Shown here: positions 25,080 to 33,798 of the stretch, piece by piece
Position numbering within the stretch: the stretch's first letter is position 1
Layout of the letters: the number at the start of each line of letters is the position of its first letter
DNA from: Micromonospora sp. H61
Lineage (GTDB): Bacteria > Actinomycetota > Actinomycetes > Mycobacteriales > Micromonosporaceae
Assembly: GCF_018070325.1 (NCBI RefSeq)
Contig: NZ_JAGPXY010000013.1
Location: forward strand, 50,915-114,914
Direction: 5' to 3'
DNA: 64,000 nt
Translations under genes and position numbers: made by a program
The notes under the pieces: model-generated
Databases searched by the model: none
Seen by the model: the letters and a program-made list of their open reading frames with translations, nothing else
Told to the model about the DNA's origin: nothing

Positions 25080-25883
25080 CTAGACCTCGTCGGCGGGGTG
25101 CGGGGCGATCATGCCCTGCTTCGTTCTGGTCGCGCACAGCTCGGCCAGCCGCTCGTACGCGGGAGCGCCGATCAGGGCGGTCAGCTCCGGCCCGTACGAC
25201 AGGTACATCGGCTCGGTGCCGACGTGCGCGTCCGTCGAGGAGGTGCACCACCAGTCCAGGTCGTGCCCGCCGGCTCCCCAGCCCCGCCGGTCGAACTCGG
25301 ACAGGGTGGAGACCAGCACCTTGCTGTTGTCCGGTCGTTTCACCCAGTCCTGATCGCGGCGGATCGGCAGCTGCCAACAGACGTCCGGCTTGTATTCCAA
25401 CGGGTGCACCCCGTCGCGCAGCGCCTGGGCGTGCAGGGCGCAACCGCCACCGCCGGCGAAGTCGGCGTCGTTGAGGAACACGCACGGACCGTCGGGGCCC
25501 TGGGTGGCGGTGCGGCGGGCCGGGTTCTTGCCGTCGATGGTGTCCTCGTCGGTCCAGTTCTTGAACCCGCGCCGGAAATGCTGCCAGGTCGACGGGGCGA
25601 GTCGCCGGACGGCGTTGCGAACCCGCTTCTCGTCGTCCGAGTCGGTGAAGAACGCCCCGTGCGAGCAGCAACCGTCGGCGGCCCGGCCGGCGATGATGCC
25701 GTGGCAGCCCTTGCCGAAGATGCAGGTCCAGCGGGAGAGCAACCAGGTCAGGTCGGCCCGGATCAGGTGCGTCTCGTCGGCCGGGTCGGTGAACTCGATC
25801 CACTCCCGAGGGAAGTCCAGGGGCACCTCGCGACTGCGCGGGTCACCCGGGTCGTCCACCAGCACACGGAGCTCCATCGTCAC
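25080..25883 (-). CDS. Conserved Cys-rich actinobacterial protein of unknown function (Rv0495c-like by position)
   Basis: A 267-residue soluble protein with Cys/His clusters: CIFGKGCHG (~52-60), [10 protein letters not shown] (~69-78), [30 protein letters not shown] and WWCTSS. The spacing suggests a metal or Fe-S site. No enzyme family motif is recognised. It opens with strands [21 protein letters not shown]. The gene is oriented against its neighbours, between regX3/phoP and ppx, exactly where M. tuberculosis has Rv0495c, so it is an old member of this locus. Start GTG 25883; ATG 25877 is also possible. Confidence 0.75.
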   Translation of the reverse strand: MTMELRVLVDDPGDPRSREVPLDFPREWIEFTDPADETHLIRADLTWLLSRWTCIFGKGCHGIIAGRAADGCCSHGAFFTDSDDEKRVRNAVRRLAPSTWQHFRRGFKNWTDEDTIDGKNPARRTATQGPDGPCVFLNDADFAGGGGCALHAQALRDGVHPLEYKPDVCWQLPIRRDQDWVKRPDNSKVLVSTLSEFDRRGWGAGGHDLDWWCTSSTDAHVGTEPMYLSYGPELTALIGAPAYERLAELCATRTKQGMIAPHPADEV

Positions 25884-25944
25884 TCGGCCCAGCGTACGCG
25901 CGGTGACGTCCGCAGGCCGGTGAGCCGCGCAAACGTGTTGCGCC

Positions 25945-25950
25945 TACTGT
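25945..25950 (+). promoter_or_regulatory. -10 box for leaderless ppx
   Basis: TACTGT ends 7 nt before ATG 25958, with no Shine-Dalgarno in between. Confidence 0.55.
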
Positions 25951-25957
25951 CTTCACC

Positions 25958-26902
25958 ATGCGACTGGGTGTCCTCGACGTCGGATCCAACACGGTGCATC
26001 TCCTCGTGGTGGACGCGCACCACGGCGCACACCCGTGGCCGGCGCACTCCGAGAAGGTGGTGCTCCGGCTGGCCGAGCAGATCGGCCCCGACGGCGCGCT
26101 GACCGAGGCGGGCGCGGACGGCCTGGTCAAGGCGGTGGGCATGGCCAAGGCGGCGGCCACGGGGTTGGCGGCCGACGACCTGATCGCTTTCGCCACGTCC
26201 GCGGTGCGCGACGCCACCAACGCGGCCGAGGTGCTGGCCCGGGTCCGGGACGAGACCGGCGTACGCCTGGCGGTGCTCTCCGGGGCGGACGAGGCGCGGA
26301 TGACGTTCCTGGCCGTACGGCGGTGGTTCGGCTGGTCGGCGGGCCGGCTGCTGGTGCTGGACATCGGTGGCGGCTCGTTGGAGATCGCCGCCGGCATCGA
26401 CGAGGACCCGGACGTCGCGGTCTCCCTGCCGCTCGGGGCCGGTCGGCTGACCCGCGAGCGGCTGCGGGTCGATCCGGCCAGTGCGGCCCCGCCGTCGGCG
26501 GAGGCCGTCGACAAGCTCCGGGAGTACGTGGACGGCCGGCTGGACAAGGTCGTCGACCAGATGACCGAGGTGGGCTGGGGTCGGGCGGTGGCCACCTCGA
26601 AGACGTTCCGCACCCTGGCCCGACTGGCCGGGGCGGCCCCGTCCGGTTCCGGGCTGTGGGTGCGACGCAGCCTGACCCGGGCCGGCCTGCGGCAGGTCAT
26701 CGGTTTCATTCGGCACATCCCACCGGCGCAGTTGATGGAGCTGGAGGGGGTCAGCGCGGGTCGGGCCCACCAGTTGCTGGCCGGTGCCGTCGTCGCCGAG
26801 GCGGTGATGCGCCGCCTGGACCTGGACTCCCTGGACATCTGCCCGTGGGCGCTGCGGGAGGGTGTCATCCTCCGCCGGCTCGATCAACTGGAGCCGATCT
26901 GA
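25958..26902 (+). CDS. ppx: Ppx/GppA phosphatase (exopolyphosphatase)
   Basis: A 314-residue protein of the ASKHA fold: phosphate-1 loop [14 protein letters not shown] at the start, [11 protein letters not shown], the acidic ALSG-like segment [14 protein letters not shown] and the second phosphate loop [14 protein letters not shown]. It lacks the C-terminal helical/HD extension of long Ppx proteins, like the short actinobacterial Ppx1 (Rv0496). It hydrolyses polyphosphate or pppGpp. Its place next to phoR-phoP links it to phosphate metabolism, although it has its own promoter. Confidence 0.92.
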   Translation: MRLGVLDVGSNTVHLLVVDAHHGAHPWPAHSEKVVLRLAEQIGPDGALTEAGADGLVKAVGMAKAAATGLAADDLIAFATSAVRDATNAAEVLARVRDETGVRLAVLSGADEARMTFLAVRRWFGWSAGRLLVLDIGGGSLEIAAGIDEDPDVAVSLPLGAGRLTRERLRVDPASAAPPSAEAVDKLREYVDGRLDKVVDQMTEVGWGRAVATSKTFRTLARLAGAAPSGSGLWVRRSLTRAGLRQVIGFIRHIPPAQLMELEGVSAGRAHQLLAGAVVAEAVMRRLDLDSLDICPWALREGVILRRLDQLEPI

Positions 26903-26964
26903 TCCGGCGGCCGTTTTCGGTAGGTTTGCCGGCGCTCGTCACGATGCCCCCGGCGCTGCCGGGC

Positions 26965-26970
26965 TACGCT
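26965..26970 (+). promoter_or_regulatory. -10 box for leaderless TIM-barrel gene
   Basis: TACGCT ends 7 nt before GTG 26978. Confidence 0.5.
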
Positions 26971-26977
26971 GGCTGAT

Positions 26978-27784
26978 GTGACTTCCCGCGTTCCCGTGCT
27001 CCTCTCCAGCTCGTCGGTCTTTCCCGAGCCGACCGCGGCGGCGTTCCAACTGGCCGCGGCGCTCGGCTACGACGGCGTCGAGGTGATGGTCTGGACCGAC
27101 GTCGTCAGCCAGGACGCGGGCGCGCTGCGCGGCCTCTCCACGCACTACGACGTGCCGGTGCTATCGGTGCACGCGCCCTGCCTGCTGGTCACCCAGCGGG
27201 TGTGGAGCCCGGACCCGTGGGAGCGCCTGCGCAAGGCCGCCGAGCTGGCCGAGACGCTGGGCGCGCCGACCGTTGTGGTGCACCCACCGTTCACCTGGCA
27301 GCGGGACTACGCGCGCAACTTCGCCGAGGGTCTGGCCACCGTCGCGGACCGGTTCACGGGGCTGCGCTTCGCTGTGGAGAACATGTACCCGGTGCGGATG
27401 GCGGGCCGGCAGTTCGTCCCGTACGTGCCCGGTTGGGACCCGACCGACGCCGGCTACCCGTCGTACACCCTGGATCTGTCGCACTGCGCGGCCTCGCACA
27501 GCGACCCCCTGGAGATGGCCGACCGGATGGGCGCCGGGCTGGCGCACGTGCACCTCGGCGACGGCACCGGCGAGGGCCGCGACGAGCACCTGGTGCCCGG
27601 GCGCGGCACCCAGCCCTGCGGGGAACTGCTCTCCTCGCTGGCCGGCCGGGGTTTCACCGGTGCGGTGGCGGTGGAGGTCGCCACCCGGGGCGCGAAGAGC
27701 CGCGCGGTGCGCGAGGCGGACCTGCGCGCCGCGCTGGAGTTCGCCCGCCAGCACCTGACCGCGTCGTCACCGGTCGACGCCTGA
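26978..27784 (+). CDS. Sugar phosphate isomerase/epimerase-like TIM barrel
   Basis: A 268-residue AP endonuclease 2/xylose isomerase-like barrel. Strand ends carry [65 protein letters not shown] and VAVEVATRG, which place His, Glu and Asp metal ligands around the active site. This equals Rv0498 in position (ppx - two genes - HTH/bS22). The substrate is not known. The GTG start is supported by the -10 box. Confidence 0.85.
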   Translation: MTSRVPVLLSSSSVFPEPTAAAFQLAAALGYDGVEVMVWTDVVSQDAGALRGLSTHYDVPVLSVHAPCLLVTQRVWSPDPWERLRKAAELAETLGAPTVVVHPPFTWQRDYARNFAEGLATVADRFTGLRFAVENMYPVRMAGRQFVPYVPGWDPTDAGYPSYTLDLSHCAASHSDPLEMADRMGAGLAHVHLGDGTGEGRDEHLVPGRGTQPCGELLSSLAGRGFTGAVAVEVATRGAKSRAVREADLRAALEFARQHLTASSPVDA

Positions 27785-27789
27785 CCCGT

Positions 27790-27807
27790 CCGCCCGGGAC
27801 CGGGCGG
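27790..27807. terminator. Short hairpin between convergent genes
   Basis: CCGCCCGG and CCGGGCGG pair around a very short loop, 6 bp after the TIM-barrel stop. A weak candidate because the loop must open by several bases. Confidence 0.4.
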
Positions 27808-27815
27808 TGGCGGTG

Positions 27816-28403
27816 TCAGCTGACCGGTGAGAGGGAATCGGCGGCGGACGTCGGCTGCGGGGCGACAGTCACCTGCTCGCCGACCGCCGCCCGCTTACGG
27901 GCCCGGTGCGCGGCGACGTGCGAGCGGGTGGCGCAGCGCTCCGAGCAGAACCGCCGGCAGCAGTTGGACGACGTGTCCAGGTAGACGTTGCCGCACCGCT
28001 CGTCGGCGCAGACCCCGAACCGGGCGCTGCCGTACTCGCAGAGCCAGACCGACAGCCCCCAGACCGCGCCGGCCAGGTATTCGGCACTGACCGAGGCACC
28101 TCGACTGGTCACGTGCATGTGCCAGTCGCTGGAGTCGTGCCCGGAGATGCGCGGCTGCACCGGGAACGCCTCGAGCAGCGCGTTCAGCTCGGTGACCGCC
28201 TGGCCGTCTCGCCCCGAGGTGCCGTACTCGAAGACGTCGCGTAAGCGTTTCTGCGCCCGGCGGAAAATCGCCACGTCCCGGTCCGCGACCTCGTCGCGCA
28301 TCCAGGCGTTCTCGTCGGGGAAGAGGGCCCGCAGGTCGTCGAGGTCGTCCAGGCGGGCGTTGACCAGGTCAACGCCGGTCCGGGCGTACGCGTCGAAGTT
28401 CAC
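27816..28403 (-). CDS. CGNR zinc-finger protein (ABATE domain)
   Basis: A 195-residue putative transcription regulator. The N-terminal ABATE domain starts NFDAYARTGVDLVNA and contains helix-rich segments. The C-terminal zinc finger has Cys in VCADERCGNVYLD and RRFCSERCATR, followed by a basic HVAAHRARKR tail. The literal CGN-(V) motif gives the family its name. It is a stand-alone gene, convergent with the TIM-barrel gene and downstream of the ATP-grasp gene on the same strand, 18 bp after its stop. Confidence 0.88.
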   Translation of the reverse strand: MNFDAYARTGVDLVNARLDDLDDLRALFPDENAWMRDEVADRDVAIFRRAQKRLRDVFEYGTSGRDGQAVTELNALLEAFPVQPRISGHDSSDWHMHVTSRGASVSAEYLAGAVWGLSVWLCEYGSARFGVCADERCGNVYLDTSSNCCRRFCSERCATRSHVAAHRARKRAAVGEQVTVAPQPTSAADSLSPVS

Positions 28404-28421
28404 GCCCCAACGGTAGACGAC

Positions 28422-29588
28422 TCAGCGGGTGCGCGGCGCGTCGATGTAGTGCGGCAGGAACCGCGCGTAGCCGTCGGTGATCAGACTCGCGCTCTCCCGC
28501 ACACCCACGCCGGCCGATTCGCCGTCGACGATCCAGCTGCCCAGCACCATCCGGTTGCCGGCGAACTGCGGCAACGCCCGGAACTCCTGGTAGCACCAGC
28601 CCTCGTCGCCGTAGATCCCCGGGTTGGTGATCTCCTCGTCGGCGGTGACGATGCGTACTGATCCGCCCTCGCGGCCGAGTAGTGGCTTGGCGACGTACTC
28701 CGGCATGCCGCGCGGCGAGTCGAGGTACGCCGGGAGCAGGTACTCGTGGCCGGGGTACAGCTCCCAGAGGACCGCGAGCAGCGCCTTGTTGGAGAGCAGC
28801 AGTTTCCAGGCCGGCTCGATCCAGGTGGTCGGGGTGCCCGGGGCCAGGGCCGCCGGCCCGTACGGCTCGGCCAGCATCCACTCCCACGGGTAGAGCTTGA
28901 AGCAGGTGGTCACCGGGTTGTCGTCGGCGTCGACGAAGCGCCGGCCGTCCCAGCCTATCTCCTGAATGGGTTGGAGCTCGACGCTCAGGCCGGCCTGCCG
29001 GGCGGTCTCGGCGAGGTAGCCGGCGGTCATGTGGTCCTCGCCGGACTCCTCCTCGTTCGACCAGAGCACGTGCACCCGGGGGTCGTGCAGCCCGGCCCCG
29101 ATCTTGGCCCAGGCACCGACCAGCCGCTCGTGCAGGCTGTTCCACTGGTCCAGCTCCGGCCGGGTCTGCTCCAGCCAGTACCACTGGATGATGCTCGCCT
29201 CGACAAGCGCGGTGGGGGTGTCCGCGTTGTACTCCAACATCTTCGGGGGCCAGGTGCCGTCGTACGCGAGGTCGAAGCGCCCGTACAGGGTCGGTGGCGC
29301 CTCCCGCAGCGACCGGGCCACCGCGTCGGCCGCCCACTGCGGGATGCCGAACTCGGCGTACCGGCGCTGCGCCACCACGTGCTCGGCGGCGGCCACCGAC
29401 ATCCGGTGCAGCTCCTCGGTGGCCTCCTCCAGCCGCAGCACCTCGTCCAGGTCGAACGCGTACGCGGCGGTCTCGTCCCAGTACGACATGACCCCGCCGT
29501 CGGGCAGCTCGGTGTCGACGTAGACCAGCCCCTGCGACCGGATGGTGGCGTCCCAGTCGGGGCGAGGCGCAACCGTCTCGCGGCGCAC
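28422..29588 (-). CDS. Glutathionylspermidine synthase-family ATP-grasp protein (YgiC-like)
   Basis: A 388-residue C-N ligase-like enzyme. Family features are YGRFDLAYDGTWPPKMLEYNADTPT (substrate/ATP strand, kept below as LEYNADTPT), HVLWSNEEESGEDHMTAGYL, CFKLYPWEWMLAEPYG, LLLSNKALLAVLWELYPG and the C-terminal ATP site PLLGREGGSVRI with WIVDGESAGVGVRE. It lacks the amidase half of E. coli Gss, so it is of the YgiC/YjfC type, whose substrate is unknown. Mycothiol-producing actinobacteria lack glutathione, so true glutathionylspermidine is unlikely. GTG 29588 starts one base after the stop of the small lipoprotein gene, so the two are coupled; a longer frame to 29753 overlaps that gene and is rejected. 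Confidence 0.85.
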   Translation of the reverse strand: MRRETVAPRPDWDATIRSQGLVYVDTELPDGGVMSYWDETAAYAFDLDEVLRLEEATEELHRMSVAAAEHVVAQRRYAEFGIPQWAADAVARSLREAPPTLYGRFDLAYDGTWPPKMLEYNADTPTALVEASIIQWYWLEQTRPELDQWNSLHERLVGAWAKIGAGLHDPRVHVLWSNEEESGEDHMTAGYLAETARQAGLSVELQPIQEIGWDGRRFVDADDNPVTTCFKLYPWEWMLAEPYGPAALAPGTPTTWIEPAWKLLLSNKALLAVLWELYPGHEYLLPAYLDSPRGMPEYVAKPLLGREGGSVRIVTADEEITNPGIYGDEGWCYQEFRALPQFAGNRMVLGSWIVDGESAGVGVRESASLITDGYARFLPHYIDAPRTR

Positions 29589-29589
29589 G

Positions 29590-29862
29590 TCAGCCGCCGC
29601 AGGCGGCGAGGTGGGTGCCGAATCCGCCGCGTTCGGGCAGGGCGGCGGTGGTCGGCTCCGGGGCGGTGCGACCGGCGGCCGGGTCGGTGACCCGCATCGC
29701 CAGCGCGACGGTGTCGCCGCCGCCGACCGGCCCGAGGGCGCAGTCGTCGTCATCGTCGTCGTCCGAGGTCATGTTGCAGCCGGAAAGGGCGAGCGCGAGA
29801 GCGGTGAGCGCGCCGAGCTGCACGGAGGCCGAGCGGAGTCGGCGGCGGGGGCGTTGGTCCAC
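29590..29862 (-). CDS. Small lipoprotein with poly-Asp segment (YgiB-like position)
   Basis: About 90 residues: a basic start (DQRPRRRLRSAS), a hydrophobic core LGALTALALALSGC with a clear lipobox, then a run of seven Asp followed by Cys (SDDDDDDDC), a Val/Ala strand DTVALAMRVTDPAAG and a short GGFGTHLAACGG tail. The two extra Cys may form a disulfide. It is coupled (TGA-C-GTG) to the YgiC-like gene, matching the ygiB-ygiC pairing of enterobacteria, in which the first gene also encodes a small envelope protein. No sequence homology to YgiB is claimed. GTG 29889 is an alternative start. Confidence 0.7.
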   Translation of the reverse strand: MDQRPRRRLRSASVQLGALTALALALSGCNMTSDDDDDDDCALGPVGGGDTVALAMRVTDPAAGRTAPEPTTAALPERGGFGTHLAACGG

Positions 29863-29956
29863 GGCATCGTTGTAGCCGATCGACGCCACCGCCGCCGCCC
29901 CGCCCCCATGTCGAGGTGGCCCGGCCGCCCCTCGGCGGGGCCCCTGGCAGGGGCGT

Positions 29957-29962
29957 TACGCT
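29957..29962 (+). promoter_or_regulatory. -10 box for leaderless proline dehydrogenase gene
   Basis: TACGCT ends 6 nt before ATG 29969. Confidence 0.55.
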
Positions 29963-29968
29963 CGGTTC

Positions 29969-30889
29969 ATGCTCCGTTCCGTCATCCTCGCCGCCTCCCG
30001 GTCATCCCAGGTCGAGCGGCTCGTCGCGACTGCCCCGTACACCCGGGACGTCGTCCGCCGGTTCGTCGCCGGCGCCGCCACCGACGACGCGTTGCGCGCG
30101 ACCCGCGGGCTCGTCGACGACGGCCTCGCGGTCACCCTCGACCACCTCGGTGAGGACACCGTCCGCCCCGAGCAGGCCACCGCCACCCGGGACGAATACC
30201 TGAAACTGCTGAAGATGCTCGGCGACGCGGGGCTCACCCCGGCCGCCGAGGTGAGCGTGAAGCTCTCCGCCCTCGGCCAGATGTTTGACGAGCAGTTGGC
30301 GTACGACAACGCGCGGGCGATCTGCGCGGCGGCCGACGCGGCGGGCACCACTGTCACCCTGGACATGGAGGACCACACCACCACCGACTCGACGTTGGAG
30401 GTGCTGAGCCGGCTGCGCAAGGACTTCCCGTCGACCGGCGCGGTGCTCCAGGCGTACCTGCGGCGGACCGAGTCGGACTGCCGGGAACTCTCCTCGGCCG
30501 GGTCGCGGGTGCGGCTGTGCAAGGGCGCCTACAAGGAGCCGGAGTCGGTGGCGTACCAGTCGGCCCGTGAGGTGGACAAGTCGTACGTGCGCTGCATGAA
30601 CATCCTGATGTCCGGCGACGGTTACCCGATGCTGGCCACCCACGACCCGCGGATGATCGCCATCGGTGAGGACCGGGCCCGGTGGTTCGACAGGGGTCCC
30701 GAGCGTTTCGAGTTCCAGATGCTCTACGGCATTCGCCCCGAGGAGCAGGCCCGGTTGGTCGGCGAGGGCTACACGGTGCGCACCTACGTCCCGTACGGCG
30801 ACGAGTGGTACGGCTACCTGATGCGCCGGCTCGCCGAGCGCCCCGCCAACCTGGTCTTCTTCGGCCGTGCCCTGATCTCCAAGAAGTAG
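29969..30889 (+). CDS. Proline dehydrogenase (monofunctional PRODH)
   Basis: A 306-residue FAD-dependent TIM barrel that oxidises proline to pyrroline-5-carboxylate. Motifs: VSVKLSALGQMFD, VTLDMEDHTTTDSTL, the VLQAYLRRTESD strand, RVRLCKGAYKEPE with the FAD Lys, LATHDPRMI, FEFQMLYGIR and the proline-binding YGDEWYGYLMRRLAERP. The P5C dehydrogenase gene usually paired with it in actinobacteria is not adjacent. A leaderless promoter and a strong terminator make it a single-gene unit. Confidence 0.94.
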   Translation: MLRSVILAASRSSQVERLVATAPYTRDVVRRFVAGAATDDALRATRGLVDDGLAVTLDHLGEDTVRPEQATATRDEYLKLLKMLGDAGLTPAAEVSVKLSALGQMFDEQLAYDNARAICAAADAAGTTVTLDMEDHTTTDSTLEVLSRLRKDFPSTGAVLQAYLRRTESDCRELSSAGSRVRLCKGAYKEPESVAYQSAREVDKSYVRCMNILMSGDGYPMLATHDPRMIAIGEDRARWFDRGPERFEFQMLYGIRPEEQARLVGEGYTVRTYVPYGDEWYGYLMRRLAERPANLVFFGRALISKK

Positions 30890-30906
30890 TTCCTCCGGTT
30901 CGGCCG

Positions 30907-30944
30907 ACGGGCCGGCGGCGACCCTCGGGTCACCGCCGGCCCGT
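30907..30944 (+). terminator. Intrinsic terminator of the PRODH gene
   Basis: A perfect 12-bp stem (30907-30918 with 30933-30944) is capped by a 14-nt loop that itself can pair ACCC/GGGT, with TT following. It starts 17 bp after the stop. Confidence 0.75.
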
Positions 30945-30968
30945 TTCGCGTATCCGGCTGGTGAACGT

Positions 30969-31008
30969 TGGCTAAGCGAATTAGCTGTAAAGCTATGACA
31001 ACTAGCCA
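30969..31008. promoter_or_regulatory. AT-rich nested hairpin upstream of the metallopeptidase gene
   Basis: An outer TGGCTA/TAGCCA pair and an inner TAGCT-GTAA-AGCTA pair form a 40-nt structure in an unusually AT-rich patch. An 18-bp perfect palindrome follows at 31022-31039. It may be a protein-binding site or regulatory RNA element; nothing identifies the factor. Confidence 0.4.
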
Positions 31009-31021
31009 GGTGCGCGAGCGG

Positions 31022-31039
31022 CCGGGCCGATCGGCCCGG
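31022..31039. promoter_or_regulatory. 18-bp perfect palindrome
   Basis: CCGGGCCGATCGGCCCGG is self-complementary over its full length and lies 31 bp before the predicted -10 of the next gene, roughly at an activator or repressor position. Confidence 0.4.
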
Positions 31040-31069
31040 GGCGGCCTCGCCGTATCCAGGTAGTGGTCG

Positions 31070-31075
31070 TACCCT
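31070..31075 (+). promoter_or_regulatory. -10 box for leaderless metallopeptidase gene
   Basis: TACCCT ends 7 nt before GTG 31083. Confidence 0.5.
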
Positions 31076-31082
31076 TCGGCGG

Positions 31083-32372
31083 GTGACTGACGAGGTGCAG
31101 CAGCCAGCACCACGGCGGCTCTGGCCGCTGTGGACGGTGCTCGTGGTTGTCGTCCTGCTGCTGGGCTGCGGCCTGCCGGCGGCGCTCGTCGTCGGAGTGA
31201 TCCGGGAGACAGGCTCGCGCCCCACTGTCAGCCGGGTCGGTGCCTCGGCGGCCGACGACCCGGCCACCGCCGTGGCCCGGGGGCTGTCCGACCGGATCAC
31301 CGCCCAGCTCCACCGGCAGTCGGCGGCGCTCCTGGTTGGCGACCGCGCCGGTTTCCTCGCCGTCGCCGATCCCGCCGCCCACGACGACCTGCGCCGACGC
31401 TTCGCCGCGCTACGCGAGCTCAAGGTGACCGGCTGGCGGGCCGAGCCGAGTGGCCTGCCCGTGCCGATCATCGGCAAGCCCGGCGAGTGGCGGCTGCTGG
31501 TGCGCTTCCAGTACTGCTTCGTCACGCCGAACTGCCGGCCCAGCCCGGTGCTGATCGGCACCCGGTGGCGGGAGAACGGCGACCAGCCCCGGATGGTCGC
31601 CATGGAGGAATCCAAGTCGGTGCAGACCGGCACCCGACCCTGGGAGATCAGCGACCTGGCGGTCGCCATCGGCGCCCGGACCATCGTCGCCACCACCCCG
31701 GCGCTGCGCGGCAAGCTGCCCGGCCTGCTCGCGCAGGCCGAGGCGGCGGCAAGGGTCGCCGACGGGTACGCGGTGACCGGCTCACCGCCGGACCGATACC
31801 GGATCTTCTACGCCGGGCGCACCGAGTGGCAGCGCTGGTACGGCGGGGAACGCCCAGAATGGACCGGCGGTTACGCGGTCACAGTGGGCGGCGGCCACCA
31901 CGAGGTGGTGCTCAACGCCGAAGGGCTCTCCAACAGCGGCACCGACGACCTGCTGCGGCACGAGTTGACCCACGCGGCGTCGTTGCCCGAGCGCGGCTAC
32001 CCGGGCAAGCTCACCTGGTGGTTGGTCGAGGGCCTGGCCGAGTTCGCCGGTGCCGGCGGCCAGGCGGTCGACCGGTACGAGGGGATCGCCGACGTGCGCA
32101 AGATGGTCCGGGGCGGCTGGGACGGCAAGTTGGAGGGCGTCAACCCCGCCGACGACGCGTCCGCCGAACGGGTAGCCGCCAGCTACGGCATCGGTTACCT
32201 GGCCGTTCGGCACCTCGTCGACAGGTACGGGCCGCTGCGGCTGCTCACCTTCTTCAAGACAGTGGTGCACGACGGCAGGACCATCGACGCGGCCTCCGAG
32301 AAGGCGTTCGGTGAGCAGTGGTCGACACTGCACGACGAGTGCGTGGCGTACGTCCGCGCCACCGCCGCCTGA
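31083..32372 (+). CDS. Membrane-anchored putative zinc metallopeptidase (gluzincin-like)
   Basis: A 429-residue protein with one N-terminal TM (LWTVLVVVVLLLGCGLPAAL) and an external remainder. An NTF2-like/beta segment spans ~55-200 with two Cys in QYCFVTPNCRP. A C-terminal peptidase-like domain has the HEXXH variant HELTHAAS, and WWLVEGLAEF downstream supplies the third ligand Glu, as in the MA-clan (DUF/peptidase MA) families. The substrate is unknown. It precedes the MacA-like gene by 43 bp on the same strand, but that gene has its own -10, so co-transcription is uncertain. Confidence 0.75.
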   Translation: MTDEVQQPAPRRLWPLWTVLVVVVLLLGCGLPAALVVGVIRETGSRPTVSRVGASAADDPATAVARGLSDRITAQLHRQSAALLVGDRAGFLAVADPAAHDDLRRRFAALRELKVTGWRAEPSGLPVPIIGKPGEWRLLVRFQYCFVTPNCRPSPVLIGTRWRENGDQPRMVAMEESKSVQTGTRPWEISDLAVAIGARTIVATTPALRGKLPGLLAQAEAAARVADGYAVTGSPPDRYRIFYAGRTEWQRWYGGERPEWTGGYAVTVGGGHHEVVLNAEGLSNSGTDDLLRHELTHAASLPERGYPGKLTWWLVEGLAEFAGAGGQAVDRYEGIADVRKMVRGGWDGKLEGVNPADDASAERVAASYGIGYLAVRHLVDRYGPLRLLTFFKTVVHDGRTIDAASEKAFGEQWSTLHDECVAYVRATAA

Positions 32373-32403
32373 CGCAGCTCGGAGGCGCTGCGGCGGTGCG
32401 CCG

Positions 32404-32409
32404 TACCAT
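32404..32409 (+). promoter_or_regulatory. -10 box for the adaptor gene
   Basis: TACCAT ends 6 nt before GTG 32416. This favours that start over ATG 32452. Confidence 0.5.
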
Positions 32410-32415
32410 CGATGG

Positions 32416-33798
32416 GTGCGCCGTTCCCAGTCGTCACGGCCCGCCAGCACCATGCGGCCCCGCCTGCTCATCGCCCTGACCGCCGTCGTCGTCCTCACCG
32501 CCACCACCGCCGCCTCCTGCGGCGACGAAGGCCCCGATCTCGCGCTGGCGTCGGCCGCCCGCAACCCGGTCACCGAGGTGATCGACGCACCCGCCACGGT
32601 GACCGCCCGTGCCGCCGCCACCCTCACCGCTCCCGCCGACGGCACCCTGTCCAGCCTGCGCGTCCAACCTGGACAACGGGTCAGGCGCGGTCAGGTGCTG
32701 GCGGTGGTCGACTCGCCGAGCGCGCAACAGCGCCTCCGTCAGGCCAAGGAGGCGCTGGCCGCCGCGAAGCGTGCCGGCCGGGGCGTCGGAGCGGGCAGCC
32801 TGACCAGCAGCCGGCGTGGCACCGACAAGGCCGCCGACGAGGCCTTCGACGCGGCCCGCAAGGCCGCCGAGAAGATCGCCGACCCGCAACTGCGCGACGC
32901 GCTGCTCACCCAGGTGACGTCCGCGCAACGCCAGTACGCGGCCGCCGCGCGCAGCGCCGACCAGGCGGTCCGCGCTGTGCAGCGGGGGATCAACGGGTTG
33001 AGTTCCGCCGTCGGCGCGCTCTCCGCGGCGCAACGGCTCCAGGCCCAGCAGGCGTACGACCTGGCGAAGGCGACAGTCGACGCGCTGACCCTGCGCGCCC
33101 CGATCGCCGGGGTGGTGCAGCCCGGCGGCACCCGGGCCGGCGGTGGCGCGAATGCCGGTCTGGCCGGGCTGTTGGAGCAGGCCGGTGGCGCGGGCCTCGA
33201 CCCGTCCGTGCTGGCCCCCACTCAGGGTGGGCCGCCCGCCGGGGTGGACGACGCCGTCGTCGTCGGTGGGCTGGTCACCGCCGGCACGCCGGTGCTGACC
33301 GTGGTGGACACCGGGCAGCTCGGGCTGCTCGCCGAGGTGGACGAGACCGACGTGCTGCTGGTCAAGGCCGGCGTGCCGGCCACCGTCGAGTTGGACGCCG
33401 TCACCGGCGCCAGCTACGACGCCACCGTCCGCTCGGTCGACGTGCTGCCCACCAGTTCCGCGCAGGGCGGGGTCACCTACCGGGTCCGCCTCGCGCTGGG
33501 CGCCGGGAAGCTGGCCGAGGACGAGCCGGCCCCGACGCCCCGCCCCGGAATGAACGCGATCGTGCACCTGCGGGTACGTGAGGCCGTGGACGCGGTGACC
33601 GTCCCCGCGTCGGCGGTGTTCTCCGCCGACGGCCGCGACGCGGTCTGGGTGGTCCGTGACGGCAAGGCGGGCCGAGCGTCGGTGACCGTGGGCGTCCAGG
33701 GGTCCGACCTCGTGCAGATCCTCAACGGCGTGCAGCCCGGCGACCGGATCGTGGTGCGCGGCGCCGACCAGGTCCGCGACGGCCAGGAAGTCCGGTGA
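32416..33798 (+). CDS. HlyD/MacA-type efflux adaptor lipoprotein
   Basis: A 460-residue periphery protein with a lipobox-like signal end (TATTAASC). An N-terminal half-lipoyl motif TLTAPADGTLSSLRVQPGQRV (kept as ADGTLSSLRVQPGQRVRRG) is followed by an Ala/Gln-rich coiled-coil hairpin (~100-220), the second half-lipoyl LRAPIAGVVQPGG, a beta barrel with GTPVLTVVDTGQLGLLAEVDE and a C-terminal membrane-proximal domain ending GDRIVVRGADQVRDGQEV. It couples to the MacB-like ATPase/permease pair encoded next; the stop overlaps the ATPase start (GTGA). Gram-positive MacA-like proteins assemble exporters without an outer-membrane channel. Confidence 0.88.
   Translation: MRRSQSSRPASTMRPRLLIALTAVVVLTATTAASCGDEGPDLALASAARNPVTEVIDAPATVTARAAATLTAPADGTLSSLRVQPGQRVRRGQVLAVVDSPSAQQRLRQAKEALAAAKRAGRGVGAGSLTSSRRGTDKAADEAFDAARKAAEKIADPQLRDALLTQVTSAQRQYAAAARSADQAVRAVQRGINGLSSAVGALSAAQRLQAQQAYDLAKATVDALTLRAPIAGVVQPGGTRAGGGANAGLAGLLEQAGGAGLDPSVLAPTQGGPPAGVDDAVVVGGLVTAGTPVLTVVDTGQLGLLAEVDETDVLLVKAGVPATVELDAVTGASYDATVRSVDVLPTSSAQGGVTYRVRLALGAGKLAEDEPAPTPRPGMNAIVHLRVREAVDAVTVPASAVFSADGRDAVWVVRDGKAGRASVTVGVQGSDLVQILNGVQPGDRIVVRGADQVRDGQEVR

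Noticed and set aside
28422..29753. Longer start for the ATP-grasp gene (29753)
   Set aside because: It would run in another frame through the lipoprotein gene; the added residues are Pro/Arg-rich shadow sequence.
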